The translations under genes and the position numbers were made by a program. The notes below the pieces were generated by a model that was given only the letters and a program-made list of their open reading frames with translations, searched no databases and was not told where the DNA came from. Source: Quillaja saponaria (taxonomy: Eukaryota; Streptophyta; Magnoliopsida; Fabales; Quillajaceae). Taken from it: 64,000 nucleotides of DNA. Location of the stretch: positions 10,850,001 through 10,914,000 of the forward strand of contig CM055612.1 in NCBI GenBank assembly GCA_029379385.1, written 5' to 3'. Of this stretch, positions 21,736 through 35,097 are shown in pieces. Position 1 is the stretch's first letter; each line of letters opens with the position of its first letter.

Positions 21736-23141
21736 TCATTTTGTCCCTACCTGTTCTAATATGCATAATATTGACTCAAGTGTCAATTTTTTCTTTCTAA
21801 GAAATTTACATTTGAATTTATATAAATATAGCTTAGTTCATGCTTTTTTTCCTTCTTCCATTATGAAATTTTGGGTTTCCTCCCATTTACTCTCTGCATT
21901 TTTTTTATAATTCAATGAACCGATCAAGGTAAGATTTACATCAATTTCAGGAGCTATAGAATCTGATCCGATCTAACCCATTTCTTTTAAGGTGGTTATA
22001 ATTGGAATTCAATTACTGCTCATATAAATCAGTAGTTTGAATATATTCTTCCTCAATTTCTGTTGCTTCTGATATAGAATTGATATGTTTCTGTGTCTTA
22101 ACTCTTGACCCTTGTGAGTATTTACAAGTATGGTGTTATCATGTATTGATTGTTATCTTTGTAGCAAAAGGGGCTAATATTTTCAATGGGTAATGTTTCT
22201 TTCGAGTTTGACCTTGATTAAATTAAGTTTCTCGCTTGATTCCAATTTTTATTTTTCGTTTATGAGTTATCATAAGATAGCTGATGGCCTCACGTTGTTG
22301 CTTAAATTCAATGAATGGAAAGCTGTAGATTCAACCATTCTTAGTGCGTCTCATGAAAGTGTTTATACTATTTATGTCTGAAGCGTACTTCTCTTCAATT
22401 ATTCCTTGTCTCGGGTCTGGCTAGAGATGTAACCTACCCTAGCCTGATATAATGGTTAGATTTAAGGATCAATATAAGCCTGTAAACTATATCCCTTTTT
22501 TTTTCATTTAAGAGAAAAGGAAAAGAACTCTGTAACGTGTAAATTACTTCTATCTTCAATTAAACATCTAGGCCTTACTTTTCTTGTCGAGTATATTCAA
22601 TATTGACATGTCACAAAACTATACAAATTTGATTCATAAGGATTGGGAGTACAGAATGATGAAATAATAGTTGGTAATCTCCAGAAGTTGGAGAGTAAGT
22701 TTGTTTGAGTTCCAGTGGGAAATATAATAATTTACTACCCATATGTTAGACTTGCAGTTGATAAATTGTAATATATTCAGTTAGAAAGTGTTAATAGCTT
22801 TCATTTCCTTTGCATCTATGGGTACCAGAGAATGTTTTCTCTGCAGGGAACACCATCAAATACAGAAAAAAAGTTTTATTCATGGTTACTTTGCTCATTG
22901 TAATATCCCAGTATAATTTTTTTTTTTTGCACTTGATACATCTTTGTTTTTTTGTTTTTTTTTTCTTCACATTTATTGCATACCTGAAACTCTGATTTTG
23001 TCTGATCCAGGAAGAGGGAGCTTCAAACTTTTGCAGTAAGAATCTTCGTGGATGTTCTTAGTATTTGGCATAGTTTTTTGTACAAAAGTTGGTGTCCAAA
23101 ACCATAATTTTGATTGATTTACACAACAAAATTGGAGTACT

Positions 23142-26100
23142 ATGACTGGTGAGTTGACTACTAAGGTTCGAGTAGTTAGATGCCCTAAATGCCGCCAGCT
23201 TCTTCCAGAGTTGGCAGGTTTTGATGTATACAAGTGTGGTGGATGCGGCACAACTCTTCAAGGTACAAATCTTGTTAGATTACTACTATGCGTCTTGCTT
23301 AAAGGAGCCAGTCAGATAAACCTTGTTATTATGAGGTGAACTGTTGTTATCATGAAATCTAAAACGAGAGTACCAGCTATATAAGCATCATGCTGTTGAT
23401 CTTTTTCAGCAATTGGAGAATGTGCTTCAGTTTGTGATATCCTTCAATATCTAATTATCATGTAAACTAATATAAACAAATGTTTTGGATATGTTTAATT
23501 CTCCTGGAATTTCTTGCTTTGCTTTGTCTATTGTTTTTGAGATGACCATGGTTGTTGTTAAACCACATATGAAGTTTAAACCCTTTGTGTAAGTGAGCTT
23601 CATTGTCATCACAATATATATATTACTTATTCAGAAACTTCTTTTTTTTTTCTGTCCTGTTGAATTATTCACTTCTTGTTTATTATACTTTTTACGTTTT
23701 TGGTTGTGTTGTTCTGTAATATAAATAAAAGAGAAGAGTGACTTTTTCCTGACTGCAACGATCAATTGGTGCTCTACTGTTTATTGATGGACTTCTTTTG
23801 ATGTTTATTGATTTATTATGTGAATGTTAGATTTTTCTGAGTTATAAAAAATGTGATTTTTTTTTCTTAAATATCCTTTACTCAACATTTTTATCTCTTG
23901 CTACTTTTGAGTTGTAGATTAACTCAATTCAATCTTCTCCCCCCAAATGCAGCTAAAAAACGAAAAGATGATGCCGTAAACTCAAAATCCAGATCAAATG
24001 AAGGTGACGAGGATAGAAAATTTAGCAATTCAGATAAAATTGCAATTACTTCTTCCTCAAGGGAGTGCTCTTTGGATGAAAGCAGTGAAACTGATCAAAA
24101 TATGTATGGGGATTGTAATGATGAGAAGCTTGGAGATTTTAGTTTATCAAATGGAGAGAAAAATAATGGGAGTGATAAGAATAGAGTGTCAGATTGCAGT
24201 ATCGAGCCACATGAAGTTTCCAACAAAAACTGTTCAACTGAGGCATTCCATCATGAAAATGAGGCCTCATCGTCATCGAAAGTAGCAAATTCAGTATTAG
24301 ATACAAGAGATGTATTTTCATTGTCAGCAGGTGAAGAAGAGCTGAATGATGGGAGCTCATCATTTGTGGGAGCAGAAGTGCTAAATGATGGAAGCTTACT
24401 GTCACAGCAAGTAAAAGAAGATGCAGATAGTGGAAATTCATCATTAGCTTGTGCAAAATCTGACTTTGATTCTTATGGAAGTGATTCTACTTGCAAAAGC
24501 TCAAATATTGGGCACCTTGAATATGTTAAAAAAAGCATTTCACTTGAATCTTCTTGGAGGCCAGCAGGAGAAAGCAGTTCGCCCGATACTCCTTTTCCTT
24601 CTCCTAATGAACAACTCCAGCAAGCTCTGGGAAGTATTCATCATAGCTTTGACCAAGTGCGATCTAGAGATACACTTGAGAATGCAAAAATCATTGCCCC
24701 CAGTTCAGAGATCAGTGGTGTTGGAGAAACTGCTAGAAGCACTCATTCTTATGGTGGCAGCATATATTCTTCTGATGGAATTGATCATCAGCTCTCCAAC
24801 CAACACTTAAATCATGTTGAAAATTCTTCTACTGCTGCTAAAACTGTTGTTTCTGAGGAAAGGCCCAGAAGTGATTCTACTTGCAAGAGCTCAAGTGCTG
24901 AGCACCTTGAAGATGTGACGGAAAGCATATCACATGAATCTTCTCAGAGGTCAGCGGGAGACAGCAGTTCACCTGATACATCTTATCCTTCTCCTAATGA
25001 ACAACTTCAGCAAGCTCAGGGAAGTATTCATCACAGCTTTAACCGATTAAGATCTAGAGATGCACTTGACAGTGTGGAAATCGTGGGCCCTGATTCAGAG
25101 CTCAGTGGTGTTGGAGACACGTTTACATATGCACCTCCTAGAAGCACTCATTCTTATGATGGAAGCATATATTCTTCTGATGGAATAGATGATCAGCTCC
25201 CCAACCAACACTTAAAACCTGTTGAAAATTCTTATAATGCTACTAAAACTGTTGTTTCTGAGGAAAGGCCCACAAGTGATCTTACTAGCAAAAGCTCAAG
25301 CGCTGAGCACCCTGAAGATGTGGAAGAAAGCAATCCACATGAATCTTCTCAGAGGCCAACAGGAGAAAGCAGTTTACCCGATACATCTTATCCTTCTCCT
25401 AATGAACAAGTTCAGCAAGCTCAGGGAAGTATTCATCACTGCTTTAACCAATTAAAATCTCGAGATACACTTGACAGTGTGGACATCGTGGCCCCCGATT
25501 CAGAGCTCAGTGGTGTTGGAGAAATGTTTACATATGCACCTGCTAGAAGCACTCATTCTTATGATGGAAGCATACATTCTTCTGATGGAATAGATGATCA
25601 GCTCCCCAACCAACACTTAAAACCTGTTGAAAATTCTTATAATGCTGCTAAAACTGTTGTTTCTGAGAAAAGGCCGAGAAGTGATCCTACTAGCAAAAGC
25701 TCAAGTGCTGAGCACCCTGAAGATGTGAAGGAAAGCAATCCACATGAATCTTCTCAGAGGCGAGCAGGAGAAAGCAGTTCACCTGATACATCTTATCCTT
25801 CTCCTAATGAACAAGTTCAGCAAGCTCAGGGAAGTATTCATCACAGCTTTAACCGATTAAAATCTCAAGATACACTTGACAGTGTGGAAATCGTGGCCCC
25901 CAATTCAGAGCTCAGTGGTGTTGGAGAAACGTTTACATATGCACCTGCTAGAAGCACTCATTCTTATGATGGAAGCATATATTCTTCTGATGGAATAGAT
26001 GATCAGCTCCCTAATCAACACTTAAATCCTGTTGAAAATTCTTATAATGCTGCTAAAACTATTGTTTCTGAGGAAAGGCCCAGAATTGGCCCTACTAGCA

Positions 26101-28442
26101 AAAGCTCAAGTGCTGAGCTCCTTGAAGATGTGAAGGAAAACATTTCACATGAATCTTCTCAGAGGCCAGCAGGAGAAAGCAGTTCACCCGATACTTCTTA
26201 TCCTTCTCCTAATGAACAACTTCAGCAAGCTCAGGGAAGTATTCATCACAGCTTAAACCGATTAAGATCTAGAGATACACTTGAGAGTGTGGAATTTGTG
26301 GGCCTCGATTCAGAGCTCAGTGGTGTTGGAGAAGCGTTTACATATGCACCTGCTAGAAGCACTTATTCTTATGATGGAAGCATATATTCTTCTGATGGAA
26401 TAGATGATCAGCTCCCCAACCAACAGTTTTGCGTTGGAAATTCTTATAATGCTACAAAAACTGGTGTTTCTGTGGAAAGGCCCAGAAGTGATCCTACTAG
26501 CAAAAGCTCAAGTGCTGAACACCTTGAAGATGTGAAGGAAAGCATTTCACATGAATCTTTTTGGATGCCAGCAGGAGAAAGCAGTTCACTCAATACTTCT
26601 TATCCTTCTCCTAATGAACAACTTCAGCAAGCTCAGGGCAGTGTTCGTCACAGTTTTGGCCGATTAAGATCTATAGATACACTTGATAGTGTGGAAATCG
26701 TGGCCCCCGATTCAGAGCTCTGTGGTGTTGGAGAAACGTTTACATATGCACCTGCTAGAAGCAGTCATTCTTATGATGGAAGCGTATATTCTTCTGACGG
26801 AATAGATGATCAAATCCCCAAGCAACACTTAAATCTTGTTGAAAATTCTAATACTGCTGCTACCACTATCGTTTCTGAGGAAAGGCCCGGGAGGGACAAA
26901 CTCTTTGTTGATAGCATGATGCACAGAGATCTCAAAATGAAGCAAGCATCAGGGAATTTTTCATCAGATTTATCCAGAAGAAAACACTATGTTACGAAGC
27001 ATGGCAAACAGCCTCAAGATGAGCTGCTGAAAACTACATGTAATGGCCTTCGAGGCTGGAATTGGATGAGAACAGAGAGGGAAGAAAATTCATCCAGAAT
27101 GCCTTTCTATAAAAGTGGTTACCAAGATGGCTATGAAAATGGTAGCCCTTCAAATCAAATGCATGATGAGTTTCAGTGCAGCTCAAGCTTTCATTCAGTT
27201 GACACGTCTGAAGACCCTGAACAACAGAAGATGAGACTGTTAAGAATGGTTTATGCACTGCAGGATCAACTTAACAAATCCAGCTGCCTGAATGGAAAAT
27301 CAAATAGTAGGACTTTTACGGGAGTCTCTTCTAAGGAGAAGCGAACTTTGGCGTATCATTCTCACGAGGCAAACAGGGGAGTAGTTAGTCATGACTTAGG
27401 TGACCATTACCGTAGGTTTCCCGGAAGATGTAACCATGGAGAAAACTTGCACCAAATGCATAAATTCTCACGGATGGCTTTTTCAGGAGAGGCAACAAGC
27501 AGTAGAAGCCAAGTAGATCATTCTTGTTTTCACTGCTGTCCCCAAGATTGGCAATGCTCAGCACAGTTGCCTCCACATTTCCTTTACCAGAATAAAGCAT
27601 TAGGAATGTTCCATCCAGGTCAGAATTCTTACATTTCTCACAGTTCTTGTCCCTCAAGTCCTGAACAGTACATGGACTCTGAATTCCCCATATGGGGCCG
27701 TGAAACAAAATCTAGTGATCAAAGGCATAGAGCTTATGAGATAAAGAGGTCTTTGAGAGAGAAACAGACTTTAGTTAAGCGACATTTCAGGCCAATAGCA
27801 GGTGGAGCCCCTTTTCTGACTTGTTATAAGTGCTTGAAACTACTTCAGCTACCTGCTGATTTTCTCCTCTTTAAAAGGAGATGTCATCGGCTAAAATGTG
27901 GTGCATGTTTAGAGGTACTTGAGTTTTCACTTCAAGACAGTAGTCATATAGTTTCTTACACACAAGATAGTGCAGACCCTCCACCAAGTGAGGTTGATGA
28001 CTACGATGAGCTGATCAACAGGAACAACCTGTTCACAGCATCTCATTCCAACCATGGTCTGCATGTAGATCCTGTTTCATGTTCTGATTATGGAGACTCT
28101 GTCTGTAGAAGCTGCTCATCAAAAGGTGATGCTGTTCCCATTACATCAGATCAACATTTTCATGGCAATGCTTATGACAGAAGTATCTCCAATGGTTCCT
28201 CTGGACCTAGAACAGAGAAAGATGCATCTATACCAAAATATTTGAACTCAAAAAAGAAGTCTCCAGTGGAAAGATATGAATCAGATGGACCTTCCTCCAA
28301 CATTTCCAGATCAGAAAAATCATCCGCAGAGCTCAATAAGCTTCCACCATCAAAAAGTTCACCACTTCATCGGTTGATGGGTTATTCCTCACCAACTGAA
28401 GTGGTAAAAGGATCTGGGTCATGTGGTGAAGATGCGAGCTAA
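23142..28442 (+). CDS. EDR4-like zinc-ribbon protein with expanded internal repeats
   Basis: Two coding exons, 23142-23262 and 23953-28442, join in phase to about 1,536 residues. The N-terminus carries a small zinc ribbon (C14-x2-C17 ... C32-x2-C35 in the context VRCPKC and YKCGGCG). Near residues 1320-1370 is the conserved C-terminal domain (PIAGGAPFLTCYKCLKLLQ, then LKCGACLEVLEF) of the DUF3133 family. Both ends match plant ENHANCED DISEASE RESISTANCE 4 type proteins; Arabidopsis EDR4 represses salicylate-dependent powdery-mildew resistance and acts with EDR1 and clathrin trafficking. The middle (about 217-1020) is six tandem copies of a 130-135 residue Ser/Pro/Asp-rich unit, which makes this protein longer than I would expect for the family. 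The start was chosen because the zinc ribbon follows directly and the phase matches exon 2. Confidence 0.85.
24480..26891 (+). repeat. Six tandem coding repeats of about 400 bp inside EDR4-like gene
   Basis: Units begin at about 24480, 24870, 25275, 25680, 26085 and 26487. Each encodes (S/T)SKSSSAEH-like, SPDTSYPSPNEQ, QQAQGSIHHS, SELSGVGE and YDGSIYSSDGIDDQ segments. Unit 1 is shorter (390 bp) because it lacks the FTYAPA insert and it is the most diverged; units 2-6 are 402-405 bp and nearly identical in places. All lengths are multiples of three, so copy number can change without a frameshift. Confidence 0.95.
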
Positions 28443-29518
28443 TACTCTATGAGAAGATGATCTGACGAAGAAGAATAGACTTACTCACTGAAACATACAT
28501 GTCATATGACCATGGTATGACAATACTGATTCCCCTTGCCATTTGTTGAAGTGGGAATTGCATAACTGTTCTTCAGTTCTTGTGTTTGAGATTGAAGCGT
28601 ATGTGGATGTTCAAGAAATAAACAGGATCATGGATGAAGGAAGTACCCTCTCAGAATGTTTTTCAGTAATGACTTCATGTTTTTGTGGTTTCATAATTTA
28701 CTGATTCATTCTTTATATTCTGTCCTTGTGGAGTAGAATTAGTTCATTCCTCTGGAGTGCTGTTAGAAGTAGCATAGCTCAACTATCTTGTTTCATGTAA
28801 ATAAGTTCAGGGCGAGATCCCTTTTTTTGATTTAATTGGTTTTGTATGCATATCATATGTCTACAGGCCAATTGTTTATGCAGTCGAATGGTCTTTTGCC
28901 ACCAAAATATGTAACTAATAATCTAATTCTGAATTGTTAGAAAATAGATATAACAAATAAATATACCTACATTGCATGGTGTTACTCTCAAAGATTTAGA
29001 AAACAAGATTTTCCAAATGATTGATGTATAGTAGACATTAAAAAACTTGTTAAGAGTGATTTAAAAATCCATTAATAATCAACTAGTTAAAGACACTTGT
29101 TTTGCAATAGTTAAGTAATATTTGTAAATAAAATTACTTTTGACTTCATAACTAATATAACCCTAATATTTGGATTGATCTTTTTGTCCAAAACGTGGTG
29201 CGAAACAATACCTACGGAGCTACTTTATGAAGCATATTTTTTTCCTTCAAAGAAGAACTAGAGAAAAGGAAAAAAAAAAAAAAACAAACTGGAAGCACTA
29301 TAACAGTGGCAGGCAGAGATCAATCAAGTATGCATATATGAAAATGATAATCCACCTGTTAATGCTCGATTTTTGTATATCAGTGTTACAATTTCCTATG
29401 GAATAGAATAGCTCCCAACTCTGAATACTTTAGCTATATACAGCACTGAAAATACAGTTCAAGTATTGGACCTAAATTCAGGTACATCTAGGCTTTGCAA
29501 CATTCATTGGAAGCTGAC
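28443..29518. other. Convergent 3' regions of EDR4-like and ABC1 kinase genes
   Basis: Holds the 3' UTR of the plus-strand gene (AATAAA-like signal near 28616-28621) and the 3' UTR of the minus-strand gene. An A-rich tract lies near 29270-29284. No separate gene seen. Confidence 0.5.
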
Positions 29519-32500
29519 TCAATAATTGCTTCTTCTGTTTGAAACAATGGAGATTCTCTGGTCCTGAAGCATGTTTAAGTTGGGAGCCAACAATCGAGTG
29601 TACCGATCAAAATACAAGAGTTGCTTCAGGAGAAGTGCAAATTCCCGAGGAAACCTTAATCCATATGATTCACTAACACGAACCTGAGGAACAGGTAAGA
29701 AAAGCAGGAGGAATATAAAAAAAAATGTACTAAATTATGCTTAGAGAATCAAGAAGTCTCCTATTCAAGAGATTTACCAATTCTATAAGATTTACATGAT
29801 CCCGACAAAGCTGATGTCTCTGAACATCACTTTTCCAACATACAATCTGACGTTACCAATCAATCAGTCGTGGTCATATTCATCGATGCAAATTTCTTTT
29901 CTTAGTTTTGTTTTTCTTTCCTTGCCCTGAAATTATTCTGTTGCTATTTGAATTAAGTTCAACTGTATTTACAGAAACTTTATTCTCAATTTCCACATGA
30001 ATTTATTTCTTTAACTTCCTGTCTGTCATAAATTTTGTTTTCAATTTCTATCTAGTCAAAAAAATTACTTCCAGTTGACATGGAACTTATAAACAGACAA
30101 GTCCGAAAGTCGTGACAGTGCCAAAAGGGATACAACAGTACCTAAGCATGTTCTGGACATGCAAGACCTAAGGGATGACAAATTTGATGGACATCTTTTC
30201 GGTGTTACAACTGATGGCCATTTTAACAATGCATATATCTTTTAAAACCATCCTAAGGGTATGGTATAAATAATGGAGCTTCCAGTGCTTATTAATTGGC
30301 CGAGACTAGCATATAACTGTCAATGAAGTTCACATAATAGTTGTTGACAGGCAGAGGTGTAGAACATATATATACTAACCTATAATTGTATTAAAAGTCT
30401 ATTTGGCTGAACTGCTGAAATTATGAAGAATTCTTAAATAAAATAGCTTACCACATCAAGAAAAAGTGCATTCATCTGTCTCTCATCAACAGCTATATTA
30501 GCAGAGACAGCAGCTGCATTTGTAGTTGTCCCCCTTGCAGTTGCTACAACTATTTCCGTATCCAATTCCTGAATTGATGTATAAGAAGGTCCTGATACAA
30601 AATACTTGCGAAACCACTTGACTGAATCTAAAACATGTCATGTTTGCTAAACAAAAGAGATTTCTTCCAGTTCATATCTTTCTCTGACAAAAATAATATA
30701 CTCTAAAGACGATTATATTTTGGAATACTCATTTTGTAAAAAACTTATCCTAATATGCAGTCTCCAGGATAAGAAGGATAGTGTGCACACAAAATCAAAT
30801 ATTCTCTTTTGTCTTTGCCTAACCTTTTTGAAAGACCTAAGGAAAAAAAAAAAAAAAAAAAAACCTTGATCTCATACTCTAGAAATATTTTCCCCCTCAA
30901 AATCTAGAAATCAGCAAAATTTATTAATTTATGCACGGAAGCAAAAAAAACAAATAGGAAAAAAACGAAGTGGGTGAGCAGTTGTGACATGATATATAAC
31001 TGCACCTCAAAATTTGCACATCACTCTTCAAGGATTTTTGTTTTCATACTGATTATATTATATCAAATATACAAGTGTACTTAGCAAAAAGTATATATAT
31101 ACATGGTGGATACAAAAATTAGATAGGCATTTGTCCTGTAACAAGACAGCAGGAAAAGCTTTAAAGGTTTATATTGCTTGCCTGAATTGATGAAAATACT
31201 TTTTCCAAATCTGCAGCAAAGGCCTTTGCATTGACATCCTTGTTTGTAGCACCCATTTCAATCAAGGCAGAAGCCATGGACTCGTATTCTTCGGAGGCAA
31301 TTGATGCCAAAAATACTTCCATAGCAGCCCATGTTTTTGGTGATATGCGTCCAACAATCCCTGTGAATTCAATTCAATTTTTTTACGTGCAAGATTTTTG
31401 TACACAACAACAGCTGCATACAGCGGACAAGAGGAAACTTTACAGGAATTTGAAAGATTAGGCAGCATGGTAAGTGATCATAAAACGAAAAAATAAAAAA
31501 ATAAAAACAGTTCAACATGTTTGTAAGTTGGATGTTCAGGAGACTTAAGAAAAAAATTCACTACAAATTTGGCAGTCTCTTTCCAGTCCTAAAATACTTT
31601 GTATGTGCTTTATACTTTTGTTAAGAGCTAGAATGAAGGGGTGTTTAAATACCCTCCCGCTTACTTCCTCTCTCTGCCACTAGTTGTGTATGTAAGCAAA
31701 CATTGAATTCAGTTAGAAGACATTAAGCACAGTTACTTTTTTCTAATACTAAATTCATTTCTATTACTTTTTAAACAGTCAATAATAATTTATTTATGTC
31801 TACCCTACCATGAGGACGAGGCTCAGAAACTTGAAAGTAGAAAGTTCAAATACAAGACTGTTGGCATATATTGAGTGCTAAGTCCCACACTGTTTAGATG
31901 TGGTAGCCTTATGCTATTGGTCTATTATAAATAAAAATAAATAAAGCTTATGGTGTAGTCCTTATACATATATCAAGCTACAACCCTTTTCTCACTCTAT
32001 TTACTTTTACATGGTTAGCTTCCTCTTTTCTAAACCCTAGCGTCCTCAAAATTTGCAATCATTAAGAAAAAGAAAAAAAAAATTGACCCTGCTGATAAAA
32101 TTTCCTGCCTCCGCTACTGCATTTATAGTGGACAGATACAGGTATCATCTCAGGAAATAACAGAGCTATAATAAAGCAAACCATCCATAAACTCTGTACA
32201 GCAATAGTAATGCATACCAAAGTCAAGAAAGCCAATACGACCATCACGTAATAGCCACAAATTGCCTGCATGCACATCTGCATGGAAGGATTCACATGCT
32301 AGCAAACTACCAAACCTGCAGAAACATTTGTATCAAAAAGATAAATGTTTTGAATGTTCAACGATAAATTAAAGAAAAATAATTACAGATAACTTCTACA
32401 TGCATACCACACATTAAGGGCAGTTATGAGACTAGTCTCTGGACTAGAGACAAATGAACTAATAGACTCTAGGTCAGTAAGAGGAACTCCATAGAGTCTC

Positions 32501-35097
32501 TGCATCGTCAAAACACGTCGCGTACTGCAATGCTGATACACTTTTGGAGCAGTAGCCTGCCTTGTGAGTCCCATGGCTTCTAAGTATCTCCTAAAAGCCT
32601 CTACATTTGCAGCCTCCTTGTGAAAGTCAACTTCTTCAAGCATTGACTCCCGTATGTCTTTGACAATACCAACCTACTGAAAGGAGGCTCATATCAATGG
32701 AAACTTCTAACCAACAGTATTTCACAAAACAAAGATTACAGAATGTATTGGATGAGAAAATCTTATACAATCCCCCCTTCTCTTTCAAAAAAAATAAAAT
32801 AAAGACTAACAGTAAAATGAGGATAGGGGACAAGAACATAAGAAGATCCTAAGCGAATGGGGTGGATCATTTTCGTCTTTTTCAAGCAATAATAATATGC
32901 ACAAATCGTTGAAAATCCAGAAAATCTGCTTGTATTGAATGTACCAGTGATGTACGGCTGAGTTCTGGATTCAGGAACTCCAATATGCGAGCAACAACAT
33001 AAACAAAATTGAGATCTGCCACTAATATGTCCTCTATGCCAGGTTTTAAGACCTTTATGACTACATCTTCTCCAGAGCCTCTTAGCCGTGCACCATGGAC
33101 CTAGATTTGATATAACACAATTTTATTGATAGCAATGAACATAATTTGAACAAAATGATTGTGGAAAGAAAGATAGATGTATAAACCTGTGCTATAGAGG
33201 CTGAAGCAATGGGTACTGGGTCTACATATTCATAAACACTATCAATTGGTCTCCCTAGATCCTCACGTAATATTGCTTGAATCTTTTCAAAAGGAACTGC
33301 AGGAGCTCTATCAAAACAGTTTTGAAATTCCTGAACATACTCTGGTGGGAATAATGTTGGTGCTGATGCTATGAACTACAACATGAAAATGCAAGAATCA
33401 TAAGTAATATATGTTGCAGGAAGAAGTTAAATAGACAAAATCGAAAGAACTTTTGTTGGCAGATATGAAGTAAACAATCTTTCAAGTAGCTCTACATGTT
33501 TATATGCATATTTATCCTCAATTAATAGGTGAATACTACATTTTAGTCTGAAAACACCTGCTTTATCTGTTTTGGACTCCACAAATGATCATCACTATAC
33601 AAAAGCAGAATTTGCATGCTGCAGAAGTTTTACAATCATTAAAAAAAAACTATGGCATTCAACTCATACCTGACCTAATTTGATATAGGTTGCTCCCATG
33701 CGTTCAAACAATCTCCTCAAGTAAAGGGGCGAAAGCAATCCAAGCTGCACTTGAGTTGGTAACCCAGCAGATGAATTTGTTGACTACAAATTATTCAAGA
33801 AAGTTAATCATTCTGTCCAAAACAAAAAATTGTCCATTCGATCAAAAGAAATAATTGTAAGACTGTTCGACAAAAAAGATGCTATATATCATGTCAACTT
33901 AGATCAATATGGACCAAATCACCACAACCAAATTCCTATTTACAAAAGGGGAACAAAAAAGGGTGCGGCAAAAAAGAAACCAAAGATAGGTTTCCATGGT
34001 AAGTTAAGATGAAGAAATGTCAGTGCTGCAATTTCTAAACAAAAATAAGGATAGTCTTCTAAATGTAATGACAAACTCATAACTGAAAGTGAAGAAAAGT
34101 GGAACTACATCAGAAAAATAACATTGCACCATAACAACAAAAACTGGAGAGCATCTCACCTTTGACACATCTGCCAGCCACTCTGTACCAACCCCAACAA
34201 ATGCTTGAATACCTTGAGCTAGCCTTAGGGCACCCCTGGGACCTGTATTTATGGATGTCTGGACAATATCTTCCACTAGCTTGGGCAGGTTTTCAATGCT
34301 ATCTGAGAATAACATACAAAATGTGGGTGTAAGCTTTAGCATCCAAACAGAAGATACACTAGTATATGCGGAAGATAAAGAGCTAGTATTGTATCCATCA
34401 AATAATTCTTGAGTGTTTCTCATATAATTCACAGAAACAAGCACAGAGCCACTGGAATAACTGATACCATTAAGTCTCACTCCCCAAGTTTCATTTTATT
34501 TTAATAGTTATGTCTCACAACAAGTTCTTGAGTGTCTGCCTGCAAAGATGTTTTTCTTTGCTCACTATGGTGGCACTTTTTGTTCATTAAAGCTCTATTT
34601 AAATGAGAACAGAATCTGCAGAGAAAGCAGATTAACTGATGCATTTCATCAATAAAATAGAAACGAGAAAAGGACCATTTCCAATTTCCAAGGAACCACT
34701 TGAAGCAACTGAGTGAAATATACTATAACTTGTTAGAATTCATTCTCATTACATTCTCACATTAAATATAAAAAAAAAAAAAAAAAAAACGAAAAGTGGG
34801 AACTAGTTCGGATAGTCGATCCTTAAAACCAAAGCAAGAAAGCAACCCAACTATACATCTATAACTAGCCACAGTTGATGACCCAGTTAGTAAAATTCAA
34901 GAACATCGCAAACCTTGGAAGCGAGAAGAGTAAAGATCCTGACTTTGTGAATAGCGAGCAAAGAGAGTGAACCTCTTTGAGCGACAATTGAGCCTCCCAT
35001 GCGACCGATTCGATGATGATAGATAACGAACATGACGATGATGATCAAACAACGGCAAGCAACTACCTCTCAAAGCTGAAACCGCCATCTTTTCCAT
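29519..35097 (-). CDS. Chloroplast-type ABC1/ADCK atypical kinase (ten exons)
   Basis: Minus-strand exons 35097-34914, 34302-34160, 33783-33670, 33375-33187, 33100-32945, 32673-32408, 32315-32218, 31360-31182, 30568-30452 and 29683-29519 join in phase to about 536 residues. The Ser/Arg-rich, acid-poor first about 60 residues look like a plastid transit peptide. Family motifs in order: GATYIKLGQ (139-147), Ala-rich [14 protein letters not shown], catalytic Lys in VVIKVLKP (K226), E-x-D (E276, D278), HADVHAGN (362-369) and DFG (382-384). ABC1K proteins regulate prenyl-lipid and quinone metabolism in plastoglobules, chloroplasts or mitochondria; the target here is inferred. The nucleotide loop is usually HADPHPGN, so V365 and A367 replace two prolines. 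The eighth intron has a GC donor. The closest plant group appears to be the At5g24970-type ABC1K, from memory of the family. Confidence 0.9.
31860..32010 (+). repeat. Possible small LTR (TRIM-like) in ABC1 kinase intron
   Basis: Begins TGTTGGCATATATTGAG, contains the AAGTCCCACA phrase common near starts of plant miniature LTR elements, and ends TTTTACA. No target duplication or partner LTR was found, so this is tentative. Confidence 0.3.

Noticed and set aside
24139..27708. Alternative-frame ORFs on both strands within the EDR4-like repeat region
   Set aside because: They are shadows of the 1,536-residue frame and repeat only because the DNA repeats.
32062..32295. Minus-strand 77-codon ORF overlapping an ABC1 kinase exon
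   Set aside because: It is a wrong-frame reading; the exon's correct frame gives HADVHAGN and DFG motifs.
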